NCBI GenBank assembly: GCA_910579755.1
Contig: CAJTVB010000042.1
Location: forward strand, 1-21,985
Length of the DNA: 21,985 bases
Source of the DNA: an uncultured Acetatifactor sp.
Lineage (GTDB): Bacteria > Bacillota > Clostridia > Lachnospirales > Lachnospiraceae
Reading direction: 5' to 3'
The first letter of the stretch is position 1; every line of letters begins with the position of its first letter. The position numbers and the translations under genes are program-made. The notes beneath the pieces were generated by a model. It was given only the letters and a program-made list of their open reading frames with translations, was not told where the DNA came from and made no database searches. Positions 16,017 to 21,985 of this stretch are shown one piece after another.

Positions 16017-16073
16017 TTGTTCGGGAAAGCTTTTTCTGATAGAATCAACTTATGCAATACCTGCAAATTGCAT
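16017..16073 (+). promoter_or_regulatory. Promoter with downstream operator-like dyad
   Basis: The -35 TTGTTC (16017-16022) and -10 TAGAAT (16040-16045) are 17 bp apart, the -10 matching 5 of 6 bases. The dyad ATGCAAT-8 nt-ATTGCAT (16052-16058 / 16067-16073) begins at about the transcription start, a usual repressor location. It reads toward the CD3324-family gene at 16228. The whole gap 15897-16227 has no other gene I can support. Confidence 0.5.
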
Positions 16074-16154
16074 GTGGGCTGTATGTAAACCAAAAAGTAA
16101 GGAAAGGGTAAGTGTGTTAATGCATGTTTATTAAGAAGGAAACCGTGCCTGCAT

Positions 16155-16195
16155 AGCGATGGCTATGTAAATAATATCATTATGTAGCCGTCGCT
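16155..16195 (+). other. Hairpin in the leader of the CD3324-family gene
   Basis: AGCGATGGCTA (16155-16165) pairs with TAGCCGTCGCT (16185-16195): 11 bp with one G-T, around a 19-nt loop. A short pyrimidine stretch follows, with no proper T tract. It could be a leader structure or a degenerate terminator between the fucosidase gene and the next unit. Confidence 0.4.
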
Positions 16196-16227
16196 TTCCT
16201 ATGTGTGAGTATGATAGGAGGGCAAAT

Positions 16228-16533
16228 ATGGGCTATATTCGAGCGGAGGATGTGTTACCGTCCGAAGTTCTTGCGTTGGTTCAGAAGTATGTGGAAGGTC
16301 AGATGCTGTATGTTCCCAAAAAAGATTTCCAGCGAAAACGATGGGGATCCTTAAGCGGGGCAAGAAGCTTCCTGAAATGTCGTAATGACAAAATATATGA
16401 AGAATATAAAGCGGGATGCGATGTACCGGATTTGGCTGATAAATATTTTCTGTCTGTAAAAAGCATCCAGAAGATCATAAGAGACCAAAAGCCCTCTGAT
16501 AAATCAGATCAGAAAGAGAATCAGGAGGGCTGA
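16228..16533 (+). CDS. CD3324-family (Mor-like) helix-turn-helix protein
   Basis: This is a 101-residue protein, MGYIRAEDVLPSEVLALVQK. The N-terminus follows the pattern xxAEDVLPxExLxxVQKYVxG typical of this family. A DNA-binding region resembling the Mor transcription activator follows (RNDKIYEEYKAGCDVPDLAD, then KYFLSVKSIQKIIRDQ). The last residues are polar. The start is ATG 16228, with AGGAGG at 16216-16221, 6 nt away. The two in-frame codons upstream (16201) lack a site. AGGAGGG in its 3' end (16523-16529) starts the next gene, so the two form an operon. Its target genes are unknown. Confidence 0.8.
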   Translation: MGYIRAEDVLPSEVLALVQKYVEGQMLYVPKKDFQRKRWGSLSGARSFLKCRNDKIYEEYKAGCDVPDLADKYFLSVKSIQKIIRDQKPSDKSDQKENQEG

Positions 16534-16536
16534 CAA

Positions 16537-16722
16537 TTGAATCGCGAGAATAAAAGAAAAACATTTCAAAAAGGATATTATCGAAATCATGCCTGCAATG
16601 AGGTTTTCATTTGTAAATCCTGTGGGCGGGAGGTGGTTCCAAGCGGCGCCGGGTGGAGTATCCGGCGCCGTTTTTCAATAGTGCAAATTCTCGTATATCT
16701 GGAAATCCCCGGATATTTATGA
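16537..16722 (+). pseudogene. RNHCP-domain protein, truncated after about 40 residues
   Basis: Translation would start at TTG 16537, with AGGAGGG 7 nt upstream. The product begins MNRENKRKTFQKGYYRNHAC and FICKSCGREVVPSGAG. This matches the first part of RNHCP proteins, small zinc-binding proteins named for the RNHCPNCL sequence that normally follows at this point. After SGAG the frame turns into unrelated codons and stops at 16722, so the zinc and RNHCP parts (about 70 residues) are absent. The cut is exactly at the GGCGCCGG of the terminator left arm. The last six bases overlap the end of the AraC gene on the other strand. It is likely non-functional. Confidence 0.75.
16644..16675 (+). terminator. 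Strong GC-rich terminator inside the truncated RNHCP frame
   Basis: CGGCGCCGG (16644-16652) pairs perfectly with CCGGCGCCG (16662-16670) over a 9-nt loop, followed by TTTTT (16671-16675). It is a classic rho-independent terminator in the plus direction. Confidence 0.9.
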
Positions 16723-17580
16723 TACGGGTGCCTGGCGGGTCCGTTCATTTCGGTAGGCGGTGGGAGTGACGCCGGTCTTTTTTTTAAACGCGGAACAAAA
16801 AACGCTTTCAGAGGAGAAACCAGATTCGAAGCAGATGGCATTCACTGAAAGGTTTGTTTCCAGCAGCAGGATTTTTGCGATTCCCAGACGATAATTCAGC
16901 ACATATTCATGGGGAGACATTCCGGTTTCCTTTTTGAATACTCTTATAAAGTAATAGGGGCTCATCAGGGCTTGTTTTGCCAGGTCCTCCACCCGCAGCT
17001 CATCCTGGATGTGTTCCTGAATGTACAGTCTGACATTTTCCACGGCAGACACGCGCTGGAGCGTTTTTGCCTGCAGGGGAGTATAAATGACCAGCTCTGT
17101 CAGCAGGTCATTTAAATATTTTGAGATGAGAATTTCCCGTATAGGTTCTCTGTGTGTGTAAGGATGGCATATTTTCGCCATGCAGCCGATCAGGGGGAGC
17201 GGGTTTTCCAGAGTAAAAACATTACCGTGCCGGTCCAGGATCATTTCATACATCGTTCTGGCGGGAGGACCGTCAAAGTGGATCCAGATGGTTTCGCCGC
17301 CGGCGTCCGTGTAATAGCAGTGTTCCTGATAGCAGTCCATCAGTACGAAAGAATTTTTATCTGCATAAAGCTTTTTTCCGTTATATTCCAGCGTGAAGGC
17401 TCCGTCCATCACATACATGATCAGGAAGCTGTCGAAGCGCAAGCGGTGCTGGCGGTAGCCGGGACAATAAAAAAAGTGCCCCAGATGGGTAGGATAAAGA
17501 AATGTCTCGGAAACGGAGGCGGCAGGAGAATTAATATAGTATTCGGATTTAGGGTCAATTTTATCTTCGACGGATCGCAT
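16717..17580 (-). CDS. AraC-family transcriptional regulator
   Basis: This is a 287-residue regulator. The N-terminal cupin-like ligand domain (about 25-115) contains LIMYVMDGAFTLEYNGKK and FVLMDCYQEHCYY. The C-terminal double helix-turn-helix (about 180-280) has DLAKQALMSPYYFIRVFKKE, TGMSPHEYVLNYRL and GFSSESVFCSAFKKKTGVTP, the standard AraC pattern. Sugar-type ligand sensing is usual for this architecture. It may control the beta-galactosidase and fucosidase genes about 1-5 kb away on the other strand, but that is inference from proximity. It starts 3 nt after the end of the GNAT gene, with GAGGT upstream, so the two form one transcript. The frame is complete. Confidence 0.9.
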   Translation of the reverse strand: MRSVEDKIDPKSEYYINSPAASVSETFLYPTHLGHFFYCPGYRQHRLRFDSFLIMYVMDGAFTLEYNGKKLYADKNSFVLMDCYQEHCYYTDAGGETIWIHFDGPPARTMYEMILDRHGNVFTLENPLPLIGCMAKICHPYTHREPIREILISKYLNDLLTELVIYTPLQAKTLQRVSAVENVRLYIQEHIQDELRVEDLAKQALMSPYYFIRVFKKETGMSPHEYVLNYRLGIAKILLLETNLSVNAICFESGFSSESVFCSAFKKKTGVTPTAYRNERTRQAPVS

Positions 17581-17583
17581 GAC

Positions 17584-18012
17584 TTACCTCACTTTTTCCA
17601 TCACAATATAGCAGCCCTGTTCCCAGGGGAATAATTCGCCGGTTTTGTGGAAGCCGTTTTTGCTCCAGAAGCCCTCGCTTTGAGGATTCCCCTGATCCAC
17701 GGCCAGGCGGATGCGCGTAAATCCTGATTTGATCAGAAATTCCCAGGCTTCATCGAAGATTGCGCTTCCGATTCCTTGAGCCTGAAAGGATGCATGGACC
17801 ATGAAAAGTCCGATAAAGGCGGTATCCCTTTCAGGATATGCCCAGATCAGATCCATCAGAGCCGTCAGGACGTTATCTTTCCAGAAACCGATATAAAATT
17901 TGTCTTCCAGGCTTTTGCCCGTCCATAAAATGTTCCTCTTCAAAAAATATCTTTTTATACTATAAAATTTTTTTTGATTTTTGGCAAGCTGAAAACAGCG
18001 AAACAAAAACAA
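17584..18012 (-). CDS. GNAT acetyltransferase, N-terminally truncated
   Basis: The C-terminal two thirds are a clear GNAT domain: KSLEDKFYIGFWKDN, ALMDLIWAYPERDTAFIGLF, and the acetyl-CoA pyrophosphate loop in FQAQGIGSAIFDEAWEF. A closing helix and GFHKTGELFPWE follow. The usual first 60-70 residues before KSLEDKFY are absent. In their place is AT-rich sequence with an unrelated reading (MFLFRCFQLAKNQKKF). A promoter and a good ribosome binding site precede an ATG at 17926, but that ATG is out of frame and stops early. The in-frame start is therefore uncertain. It may be a decaying gene. The acceptor substrate is unknown. It lies directly upstream of araC on the same strand. Confidence 0.65.
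   Translation of the reverse strand: MFLFRCFQLAKNQKKFYSIKRYFLKRNILWTGKSLEDKFYIGFWKDNVLTALMDLIWAYPERDTAFIGLFMVHASFQAQGIGSAIFDEAWEFLIKSGFTRIRLAVDQGNPQSEGFWSKNGFHKTGELFPWEQGCYIVMEKVR
17959..17987 (-). promoter_or_regulatory. Candidate minus-strand promoter for GNAT-araC
   Basis: On the minus strand TTGCCA (17987-17982) and TATAGT (17964-17959) are 17 bp apart. GAAGAGG (17941-17935) follows as a ribosome binding site. This is a good promoter for the araC transcript. Confidence 0.5.
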
Positions 18013-18037
18013 TGTACTGAAAAAATGTCGGAATTAC

Positions 18038-18066
18038 TTGACAATTGGCTGATTTTGGCAGAGAAT
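18038..18066 (+). promoter_or_regulatory. Candidate promoter for the VanW-domain gene
   Basis: A perfect -35 TTGACA (18038-18043) and a weak -10 GAGAAT (18061-18066), 17 bp apart, lie about 50 bases before the coding region. Confidence 0.45.
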
Positions 18067-18114
18067 AATAAATAGCGGCGGAAAGCGGCAGAGCGGAGAA
18101 GCCGGCTGAAAAAA

Positions 18115-18978
18115 ATGAGAGAAGCAAGGCAGGATATAAAGGTGAAAAAGTATAGTATTGGTTTAATGATAGGATTGTTCGCGTTTTTGATGTTGATTCT
18201 CCCTGTGCGAGTCCAGGCGGCGTACAGAGTACAGATCAATGAAAGTGATTATGACAGCTTCAGGGCTGTCTTTAATGCAGAATACTATTATAATGATAAT
18301 GCGGATCTTCAGGAAGCCATTGGCTTTGACGAGGAAAAGCTTTTTCAGCATTTTGTGACCTGCGGAATTTTTGAGGGGCGTTCCGGAGATGGGATTTTCT
18401 GCCTGCATACATACATGAAATATGAAGACCTCCAGGCGGCCTTCGGCGGAGACTATGGTGCATACTGCAGGCATTATCTGGAGTACGGGAAAATTGAAAA
18501 CAGGATTGCCATGACCGGAAATGAAAGAACGGAGATCGGTGAGTTTACTACCTTGTATGATACGTCAGAGCAGAGAGCTGTCAATGTGGAGTTGGCGGCC
18601 CAGCGGGTAAACGGCACTGTTCTGCAGCCCGGGGAGAAGTTTTCTTTTAACAAGACTGTTTTGCCCAGAACCCGTGCTAACGGATATGTGCTGGGGCCCT
18701 CTTTTGCCGGCGGCAGAGAGGTGGAGAGCATCGGAGGAGGGATCTGTCAGGTTTCATCCACATTATATGCTTCCCTGATTATGGCCGGGATTCCGGCTAC
18801 GGAGCGTTATGCACATTCTCTTCCTGTAGATTATGTGCCCCATGGAATGGATGCTACGATTGCCGGAAATTCAAAGGACTTAAAATTTGTGAATACGCTC
18901 CCTTATCCTATCGTGATTAATGTGACAGCAAAAGACGGTGTTCTTACAGTGAGCTTGGATCCCTATGAGGCCGGATGA
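18115..18978 (+). CDS. Secreted VanW-family protein with two N-terminal repeats
   Basis: This 287-residue exported protein has a signal peptide at about residues 10-36 (KKYSIGLMIGLFAFLMLILP, cut near VQA). Two related half-repeats follow: 55-89 (AEYYYNDNADLQEAIGFDEE, then HFVTCGIFEGR) and 97-130 (LHTYMKYEDLQAAFGGDYGA, then HYLEYGKIENR). They share the pattern of (D/N)AEYY..NxDL..A.G..H...G..EGR repeats seen in surface proteins of Lachnospiraceae. The VanW domain spans 142-272, with GEKFSFNKTV and the core GGGICQVSSTLYASL (207-221). VanW occurs in some vancomycin-resistance clusters but its activity is unknown; no other van genes are here. The start may instead be GTG 18142, which would begin VKKYSIGLMIG. 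Confidence 0.9.
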   Translation: MREARQDIKVKKYSIGLMIGLFAFLMLILPVRVQAAYRVQINESDYDSFRAVFNAEYYYNDNADLQEAIGFDEEKLFQHFVTCGIFEGRSGDGIFCLHTYMKYEDLQAAFGGDYGAYCRHYLEYGKIENRIAMTGNERTEIGEFTTLYDTSEQRAVNVELAAQRVNGTVLQPGEKFSFNKTVLPRTRANGYVLGPSFAGGREVESIGGGICQVSSTLYASLIMAGIPATERYAHSLPVDYVPHGMDATIAGNSKDLKFVNTLPYPIVINVTAKDGVLTVSLDPYEAG

Positions 18979-19007
18979 CAGCAAGACGGAAAAAAGCTGA
19001 GCCGCAT

Positions 19008-19037
19008 AAGCGGCGTCGGATGTGAAGAGCCGCTTTT
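19008..19037 (+). terminator. Weak terminator after the VanW gene
   Basis: AAGCGGC (19008-19014) pairs with GCCGCTT (19029-19035), followed by a short T run. A competing GCCGC-ATAA-GCGGC hairpin overlaps it at 19001-19014. It lies about 30 bases after the VanW stop. Confidence 0.5.
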
Positions 19038-19092
19038 ATGAATGGGAGGGCTGAATTGTTTACATAAATCAAGGGATATTTTAGAAAAAGTG

Positions 19093-19121
19093 TTGACAAG
19101 AGTCGGATTATACGTTAAAAT
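19093..19121 (+). promoter_or_regulatory. Promoter for the tRNA cluster
   Basis: A perfect -35 TTGACA (19093-19098) and a -10 TAAAAT (19116-19121), 17 bp apart, lie 33 bases before tRNA-Arg. Confidence 0.75.
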
Positions 19122-19153
19122 AAGCTTCGTTGGTTTGAGTGTGAGCCAAAAAT

Positions 19154-19227
<74 letters not shown>

Positions 19228-19230
19228 TGA

Positions 19231-19258
19231 ATGGAAAGAGGTTGATAACCTTTTCCAT
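19231..19258 (+). terminator. Hairpin after tRNA-Arg
   Basis: ATGGAAAGAGGTT (19231-19243) pairs with AACCTTTTCCAT (19247-19258), with one bulged G and a GAT loop. The following T run is short. It may be a terminator or an RNA processing signal between tRNA-Arg and tRNA-His. Confidence 0.5.
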
Positions 19259-19320
19259 TTCAACTTCGTTCTGTCTGTTTTGACGGGAATGAAATCGGGT
19301 TGTGGATTTGTATTATCATG

Positions 19321-19394
19321 GTGGGTATAGCGCAGTTGGTTAGCGCGCCAGATTGTGGCTCTGGAGGCCAAGGGTTCGAATCCCTTTATCCACC
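19321..19394 (+). tRNA. tRNA-His (anticodon GTG)
   Basis: The acceptor GTGGGTA pairs with TATCCAC. The anticodon arm is CCAGA-TTGTGGC-TCTGG with GTG. The discriminator base is C (19394), and the base before the gene is G (19320), matching the extra 5' G typical of tRNA-His. Confidence 0.95.
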
Positions 19395-19439
19395 CTTCTC
19401 TACAAACTTGTTGCAGGTGGCATGCCTGGTCTTCGATAC

Positions 19440-19511
19440 AGGGCTATCGCCAAGCGGTAAGGCACAGCACTTTGACTGCTGCAGACGCTGGTTCGAATCC
19501 AGCTAGCCCTG
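19440..19511 (+). tRNA. tRNA-Gln (anticodon TTG)
   Basis: The acceptor AGGGCTA pairs with TAGCCCT. The anticodon arm is CAGCA-CTTTGAC-TGCTG with TTG. The T arm is GCTGG-TTCGAAT-CCAGC. It is 72 nt long, with discriminator G. Confidence 0.93.
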
Positions 19512-19525
19512 CTTGTTTTTTATTC

Positions 19526-19598
19526 GGGACATTAGCTCAGTCGGTAGAGCACTTGACTTTTAATCAAGGTGTCGGGGGTTCGAATCCCCCATGTCTCA
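19526..19598 (+). tRNA. tRNA-Lys (anticodon TTT)
   Basis: The acceptor GGGACAT pairs with ATGTCTC (one G-T). The anticodon arm is CTTGA-CTTTTAA-TCAAG with TTT. It is 73 nt long and the last member of the four-tRNA cluster. Confidence 0.95.
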
Positions 19599-19634
19599 TT
19601 ATCAGGAAAAATGTAGTGAAGAGAGATTAACCGG

Positions 19635-19664
19635 ATACCCATGACGTGAGTCAGGGGTATTTTT
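19635..19664 (+). terminator. Terminator closing the tRNA cluster
   Basis: ATACCC-A-TGAC (19635-19645) pairs with GTCA-G-GGGTAT (19650-19660) over a GTGA loop, and T follows to 19664. It covers the first possible GTG start of the next frame (19646), which argues that the transporter begins further right. Confidence 0.8.
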
Positions 19665-19726
19665 GTGTCGCCATTTTGGGATACGAGCAGAGAAGAAAGA
19701 GAAAACACACGGAGATTGTATCGGAG

Positions 19727-21220
19727 ATGAGCCAGGTAATGCAGAGAGAAAAAACCACAGAGAAGAGCGAGACAATGCAGAGAGCAGAAGAAAATGCAGG
19801 GAAGAGCGAGACAATGCAGAGAGAAGAAATCGGGAAAGAGGGATTAACGCAGAAAGAAGTACAGACAGAAAACAAGATGGGGACTATGCCCGTTGACAGG
19901 CTGCTGCTGTCCATGTCCCTGCCAATGATGATTTCCATGCTGGTACAGGCGTTATATAATATTGTGGATAGTATTTTTGTGTCACAGATCAACGAGTACG
20001 CGTTGAGGGCAGTTTCCCTGGCTTTCCCTGTCCAGAGTCTTATGATAGCTGTGGCCGTGGGAACCGCAGTGGGTATCAATGCTTTTTTGTCCCGTACCCT
20101 GGGAGAAAAAGAATTCGAAAAGGCAAATCTCATCGCAGGTAACGGTATATTTATTGCCATGGTCAGCTATGCTGCGTTTGCCTTGATCGGTATTTTCGTC
20201 AGCAGACCGTTTTTTGTCAGTCAGACTGCAATTCCGGAGGTGCGGGAGTATGGGACGGCGTATCTGACGATCTGCTGCGCGGCAAGTGTGGGTATTTTTA
20301 TGCAGGTTACCTTTGAGCGGCTATTGCAGTCCACCGGAAAAACAATATATGCTATGATTACTCAGGGAGTGGGTGCTGTCATTAATCTGGTTCTGGATCC
20401 TGTGCTGATATTTGGGCTGTTGGGAATGCCCAGAATGGGAGTTGCCGGCGCGGCGGCTGCAACTGTCATTGGGCAGATCGCAGCTGCGTGCCTGGCGCTT
20501 GTATTTAACCTGAAGTTTAACCGGGAAATCAGACTTTCATTTAAAAACCTTCGTCCCTGCGGTCAGTTAATTGCCCAAATATATAAGGTTGGAATTCCTT
20601 CCATTGTAATGCAGGCTATCGGCTCCGTTATGACCTATGGTATGAATTTGATCCTGGAAAGCTTTGGAGCTGCCCAGACTGTCTTTGGGGTATATTTTAA
20701 ATTGCAGAGTTTTATTTTTATGCCGGTGTTTGGCCTGAATAATGGTATGGTGCCTATTATTGCCTACAATTATGGAGCGGGAAAGCGAGAGCGGGTGATC
20801 AGAGCCATGAAAAGCAGTATCCGGTATGCCGTGTGGATCATGCTGGCAGGTCTGCTTGTGATGGAAGCGATACCAGGTCCTCTGATTGGGCTGTTTAATG
20901 CTACACCTGAGCTTCTGGAGATTGGCGTGCCGGCTTTGCGCACTATTTGCCTGAGCTTTTGCTTTGCAGGGTATTGTATTGTGGTGGGAAGTGTGTTCCA
21001 GGCCCTGGGAAATGGTGTATACAGCATGATTGTTTCTATTGCCAGACAGCTCTGCGTGCTTTTGCCTGTTGCCTATCTGTTGTCTCTCAGCGGTAATGTG
21101 AATCTGATCTGGTGGGCATTTCCCATTGCGGAATTGGTCAGTATGGGCATGAGCACTTATTTTTTGATCCGGATTAACAAAAATGTCATCAGCCGGATCG
21201 GGGAGGTCAGTGGAGCTTGA
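19727..21220 (+). CDS. MATE-family transporter with repetitive hydrophilic N-terminus
   Basis: This is a 497-residue MATE efflux pump from the start chosen. From residue 51 it is a standard MATE transporter of about twelve membrane segments (MGTMPVDRLLLSMSLPMMIS, ALYNIVDSIFVSQ, GVAGAAAATVIGQ, then PVFGLNNGMVPIIAYNYGAG in the second lobe). It exports drugs or metabolites through the inner membrane with an ion gradient. Residues 1-50 are unusual: highly charged and containing three MQR(E/A) units made by a 36-39 bp repeat. The start is uncertain. ATGs at 19727, 19739 and 19879 are all in frame, and none has a strong ribosome binding site; 19879 would remove the tail. The upstream frame from 19646 lies in a terminator. 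It is about 25-30% like the other MATE here only by family pattern. Confidence 0.85.
   Translation: MSQVMQREKTTEKSETMQRAEENAGKSETMQREEIGKEGLTQKEVQTENKMGTMPVDRLLLSMSLPMMISMLVQALYNIVDSIFVSQINEYALRAVSLAFPVQSLMIAVAVGTAVGINAFLSRTLGEKEFEKANLIAGNGIFIAMVSYAAFALIGIFVSRPFFVSQTAIPEVREYGTAYLTICCAASVGIFMQVTFERLLQSTGKTIYAMITQGVGAVINLVLDPVLIFGLLGMPRMGVAGAAAATVIGQIAAACLALVFNLKFNREIRLSFKNLRPCGQLIAQIYKVGIPSIVMQAIGSVMTYGMNLILESFGAAQTVFGVYFKLQSFIFMPVFGLNNGMVPIIAYNYGAGKRERVIRAMKSSIRYAVWIMLAGLLVMEAIPGPLIGLFNATPELLEIGVPALRTICLSFCFAGYCIVVGSVFQALGNGVYSMIVSIARQLCVLLPVAYLLSLSGNVNLIWWAFPIAELVSMGMSTYFLIRINKNVISRIGEVSGA
19738..19823 (+). repeat. Direct repeat coding for the MATE N-terminal tail
   Basis: A 23-nt perfect repeat occurs at 19762-19784 and 19801-19823 (39 bp apart, in frame). 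A third partial copy, AATGCAGAGAG, is at 19738-19748. Confidence 0.85.
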
Positions 21221-21246
21221 CAAATCAGGACGGGTGAGGTTATAAT
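21217..21246 (+). promoter_or_regulatory. Promoter for tRNA-Leu, overlapping the MATE stop codon
   Basis: TTGACA (21217-21222) and TATAAT (21241-21246) are 18 bp apart, both perfect consensus. The -35 overlaps the stop codon of the MATE gene. tRNA-Leu starts at 21322. Confidence 0.85.
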
Positions 21247-21321
21247 TTCTATTGATCTGATAGTGACGGTTCAAATGCAGCTGACAGGGACTGCGGAGAC
21301 CTGAATTGTCGTTGAGGATCC

Positions 21322-21403
21322 GCGGAAATGACGGAATTGGCAGACGTGCAGGATTTAGGTTCCTGTGTCGAAAGGCGTGAGGGTTCGAGTCCCTTTTTCC
21401 GCA
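21322..21403 (+). tRNA. tRNA-Leu (anticodon TAG)
   Basis: GCGGAAA pairs with TTTCCGC. The anticodon arm is CAGGA-TTTAGGT-TCCTG with TAG. A long variable arm (GTGTCGAAAGGCGT) makes it class II, 82 nt. Confidence 0.95.
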
Positions 21404-21409
21404 TAAACA

Positions 21410-21451
21410 AAGGCTTTGTCTTAATCGAGTGGTTAGGACAGAGCCTTTTTT
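21410..21451 (+). terminator. Terminator after tRNA-Leu
   Basis: AAGGCTTTGTCTTAA (21410-21424) pairs with TTAGGACAGAGCCTT (21433-21447), with two G-T pairs and an 8-nt loop. T runs to 21451. From there to 21640 the AT-rich sequence holds no gene I can support. Confidence 0.85.
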
Positions 21452-21640
21452 CTTTCCGAAATTCATTCAAATTCCCCCTTGTCTTTTTGATAAGAACATT
21501 ATCTTACATATATTTGTTTTAGTCTATATATTCCAACGTGCCTTTTCGTTAAGCTTCGCACCTATTATTTTACATTTTGGGTGAGGCAAATTGAACGAAA
21601 TATAGGCAAATAATTTGATTTTATAAATATCGAAATAATA

Positions 21641-21669
21641 TTGTGCTTTTAATGATACCATGATATAAT
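21641..21669 (+). promoter_or_regulatory. Promoter for the last gene
   Basis: TTGTGC (21641-21646) and a perfect TATAAT (21664-21669) lie 17 bp apart, close to the following ribosome binding site. Confidence 0.6.
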
Positions 21670-21693
21670 CATTGGCAGATTGGAGGTGAAATG

Positions 21694-21985
21694 ATGAAAA
21701 GCGAAACAGTATCCAAGATTGTAAAAGCAAGTGGCGTTTCAACCGGAGAGCTTGTTCTTGTTCACTTTTGGGGCGAGGATGCCGATAAAGAAATAGCAAA
21801 TAGCTTTGTTGCGTCCGTTGCCGCCTTAGGCGCAACACCACTCCTTTTGCAACAGTCCCGCTCTATCAATCAGGAAATCTTCTCGTCCGCAAAGGAAAGC
21901 TGCTTTGATGATCGGTATTTTGATCTGTTCTCAAAATTCGATGCTGTGCTGGACGTGTTTGCCTACCAGCCCATTGTTCTTGGCT
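21694..21985 (+). CDS. Start of an aminopeptidase-like protein (cut by the window end)
   Basis: Only the first 97 residues are inside the window. The second of two ATGs (21694) is 6 nt behind GGAGGT (21682-21687), so I prefer it to 21691. The beginning MKSETVSKIVKASGVSTGEL, then VLVHFWGEDADKEIANSFVA and AALGATPLLLQQSR, resembles the N-terminus of M29-type aminopeptidases (AmpS/aminopeptidase T). In these an early GExVLI segment and a GA(x)PxxL segment are usual. No catalytic residues have been reached. Another Rossmann-like protein remains possible. There is no sign of a break in the visible part. Confidence 0.5.
   Translation, partial: MKSETVSKIVKASGVSTGELVLVHFWGEDADKEIANSFVASVAALGATPLLLQQSRSINQEIFSSAKESCFDDRYFDLFSKFDAVLDVFAYQPIVLG

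Noticed and set aside
15940..16134. 64-codon frame between the fucosidase and CD3324-family genes
   Set aside because: No ribosome site and no family match; it overlaps a promoter and a dyad.
19300..19630. Plus-strand frames running through the tRNA cluster
   Set aside because: They translate tRNA sequence; the cloverleaves explain the region.
20567..21466. 299-codon minus-strand frame over the MATE 3' end and tRNA-Leu
   Set aside because: It runs through a tRNA gene and a strong promoter; no family pattern.
21546..21600. Imperfect inverted repeat around CGTTAAGCTTCGCACC
   Set aside because: Several mismatches and no T tract; not convincing as a terminator.

Overview
The window looks like chromosomal DNA from a gut Clostridia, most likely Lachnospiraceae. 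The basis is strong AGGAGG-type ribosome binding sites, sigma-A style promoters, rho-independent terminators, tRNA genes without encoded CCA, and protein families common in that group (VanW, a CD3324-like Mor-type regulator, RNHCP, glycoside hydrolases for host or milk glycans). No species can be named from the sequence alone.

Layout. 1-3200 is mobile-element debris: a possible acetyltransferase tail, a MobV relaxase that lacks its catalytic N-terminus, a small partner ORF, a long hairpin/terminator, an overlapping HTH-RhuM pair, and a serine recombinase broken by two single-base frameshifts. 3254-8514 is a partly decayed defence island. An IS5-family remnant is fused to a type I restriction gene (hsdR), which has a further internal out-of-frame deletion, and next comes an apparently intact McrB-McrC pair whose McrB carries an EVE-like domain. 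8743-10985 is a MerR regulator diverging from a MATE efflux gene, with a textbook 19-bp-spacer MerR operator-promoter. 11050-11398 holds a second fragment of the same IS5 transposase family joined to a second, different mcrC remnant from which exactly 123 codons are missing between two GMLL-encoding sites.

11487-15896 is a glycan cluster: GH2 beta-galactosidase and GH29 alpha-L-fucosidase. 16017-16722 is a small operon with its own promoter and dyad: a CD3324-family regulator and an RNHCP-family gene cut short exactly where a terminator hairpin begins. AraC (minus strand) and a truncated GNAT gene (minus strand) follow, then a secreted VanW-domain protein. 19154-19598 is a tRNA cluster (Arg-TCT, His-GTG, Gln-TTG, Lys-TTT), followed by a second MATE transporter with an odd repetitive hydrophilic N-terminus, tRNA-Leu-TAG, and the start of an aminopeptidase-like gene that runs off the window.

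The theme I find most interesting is erosion of the accessory region by short-homology deletions: in the IS5 transposase, hsdR, the second mcrC and RNHCP. Two of these scars bring the same IS5 family up against restriction genes. One full McrBC system has survived. I do not see a clearly new biological system; the best candidates for follow-up are the HTH-RhuM pair and the long uncharacterised N-terminus of the EVE-McrB protein.
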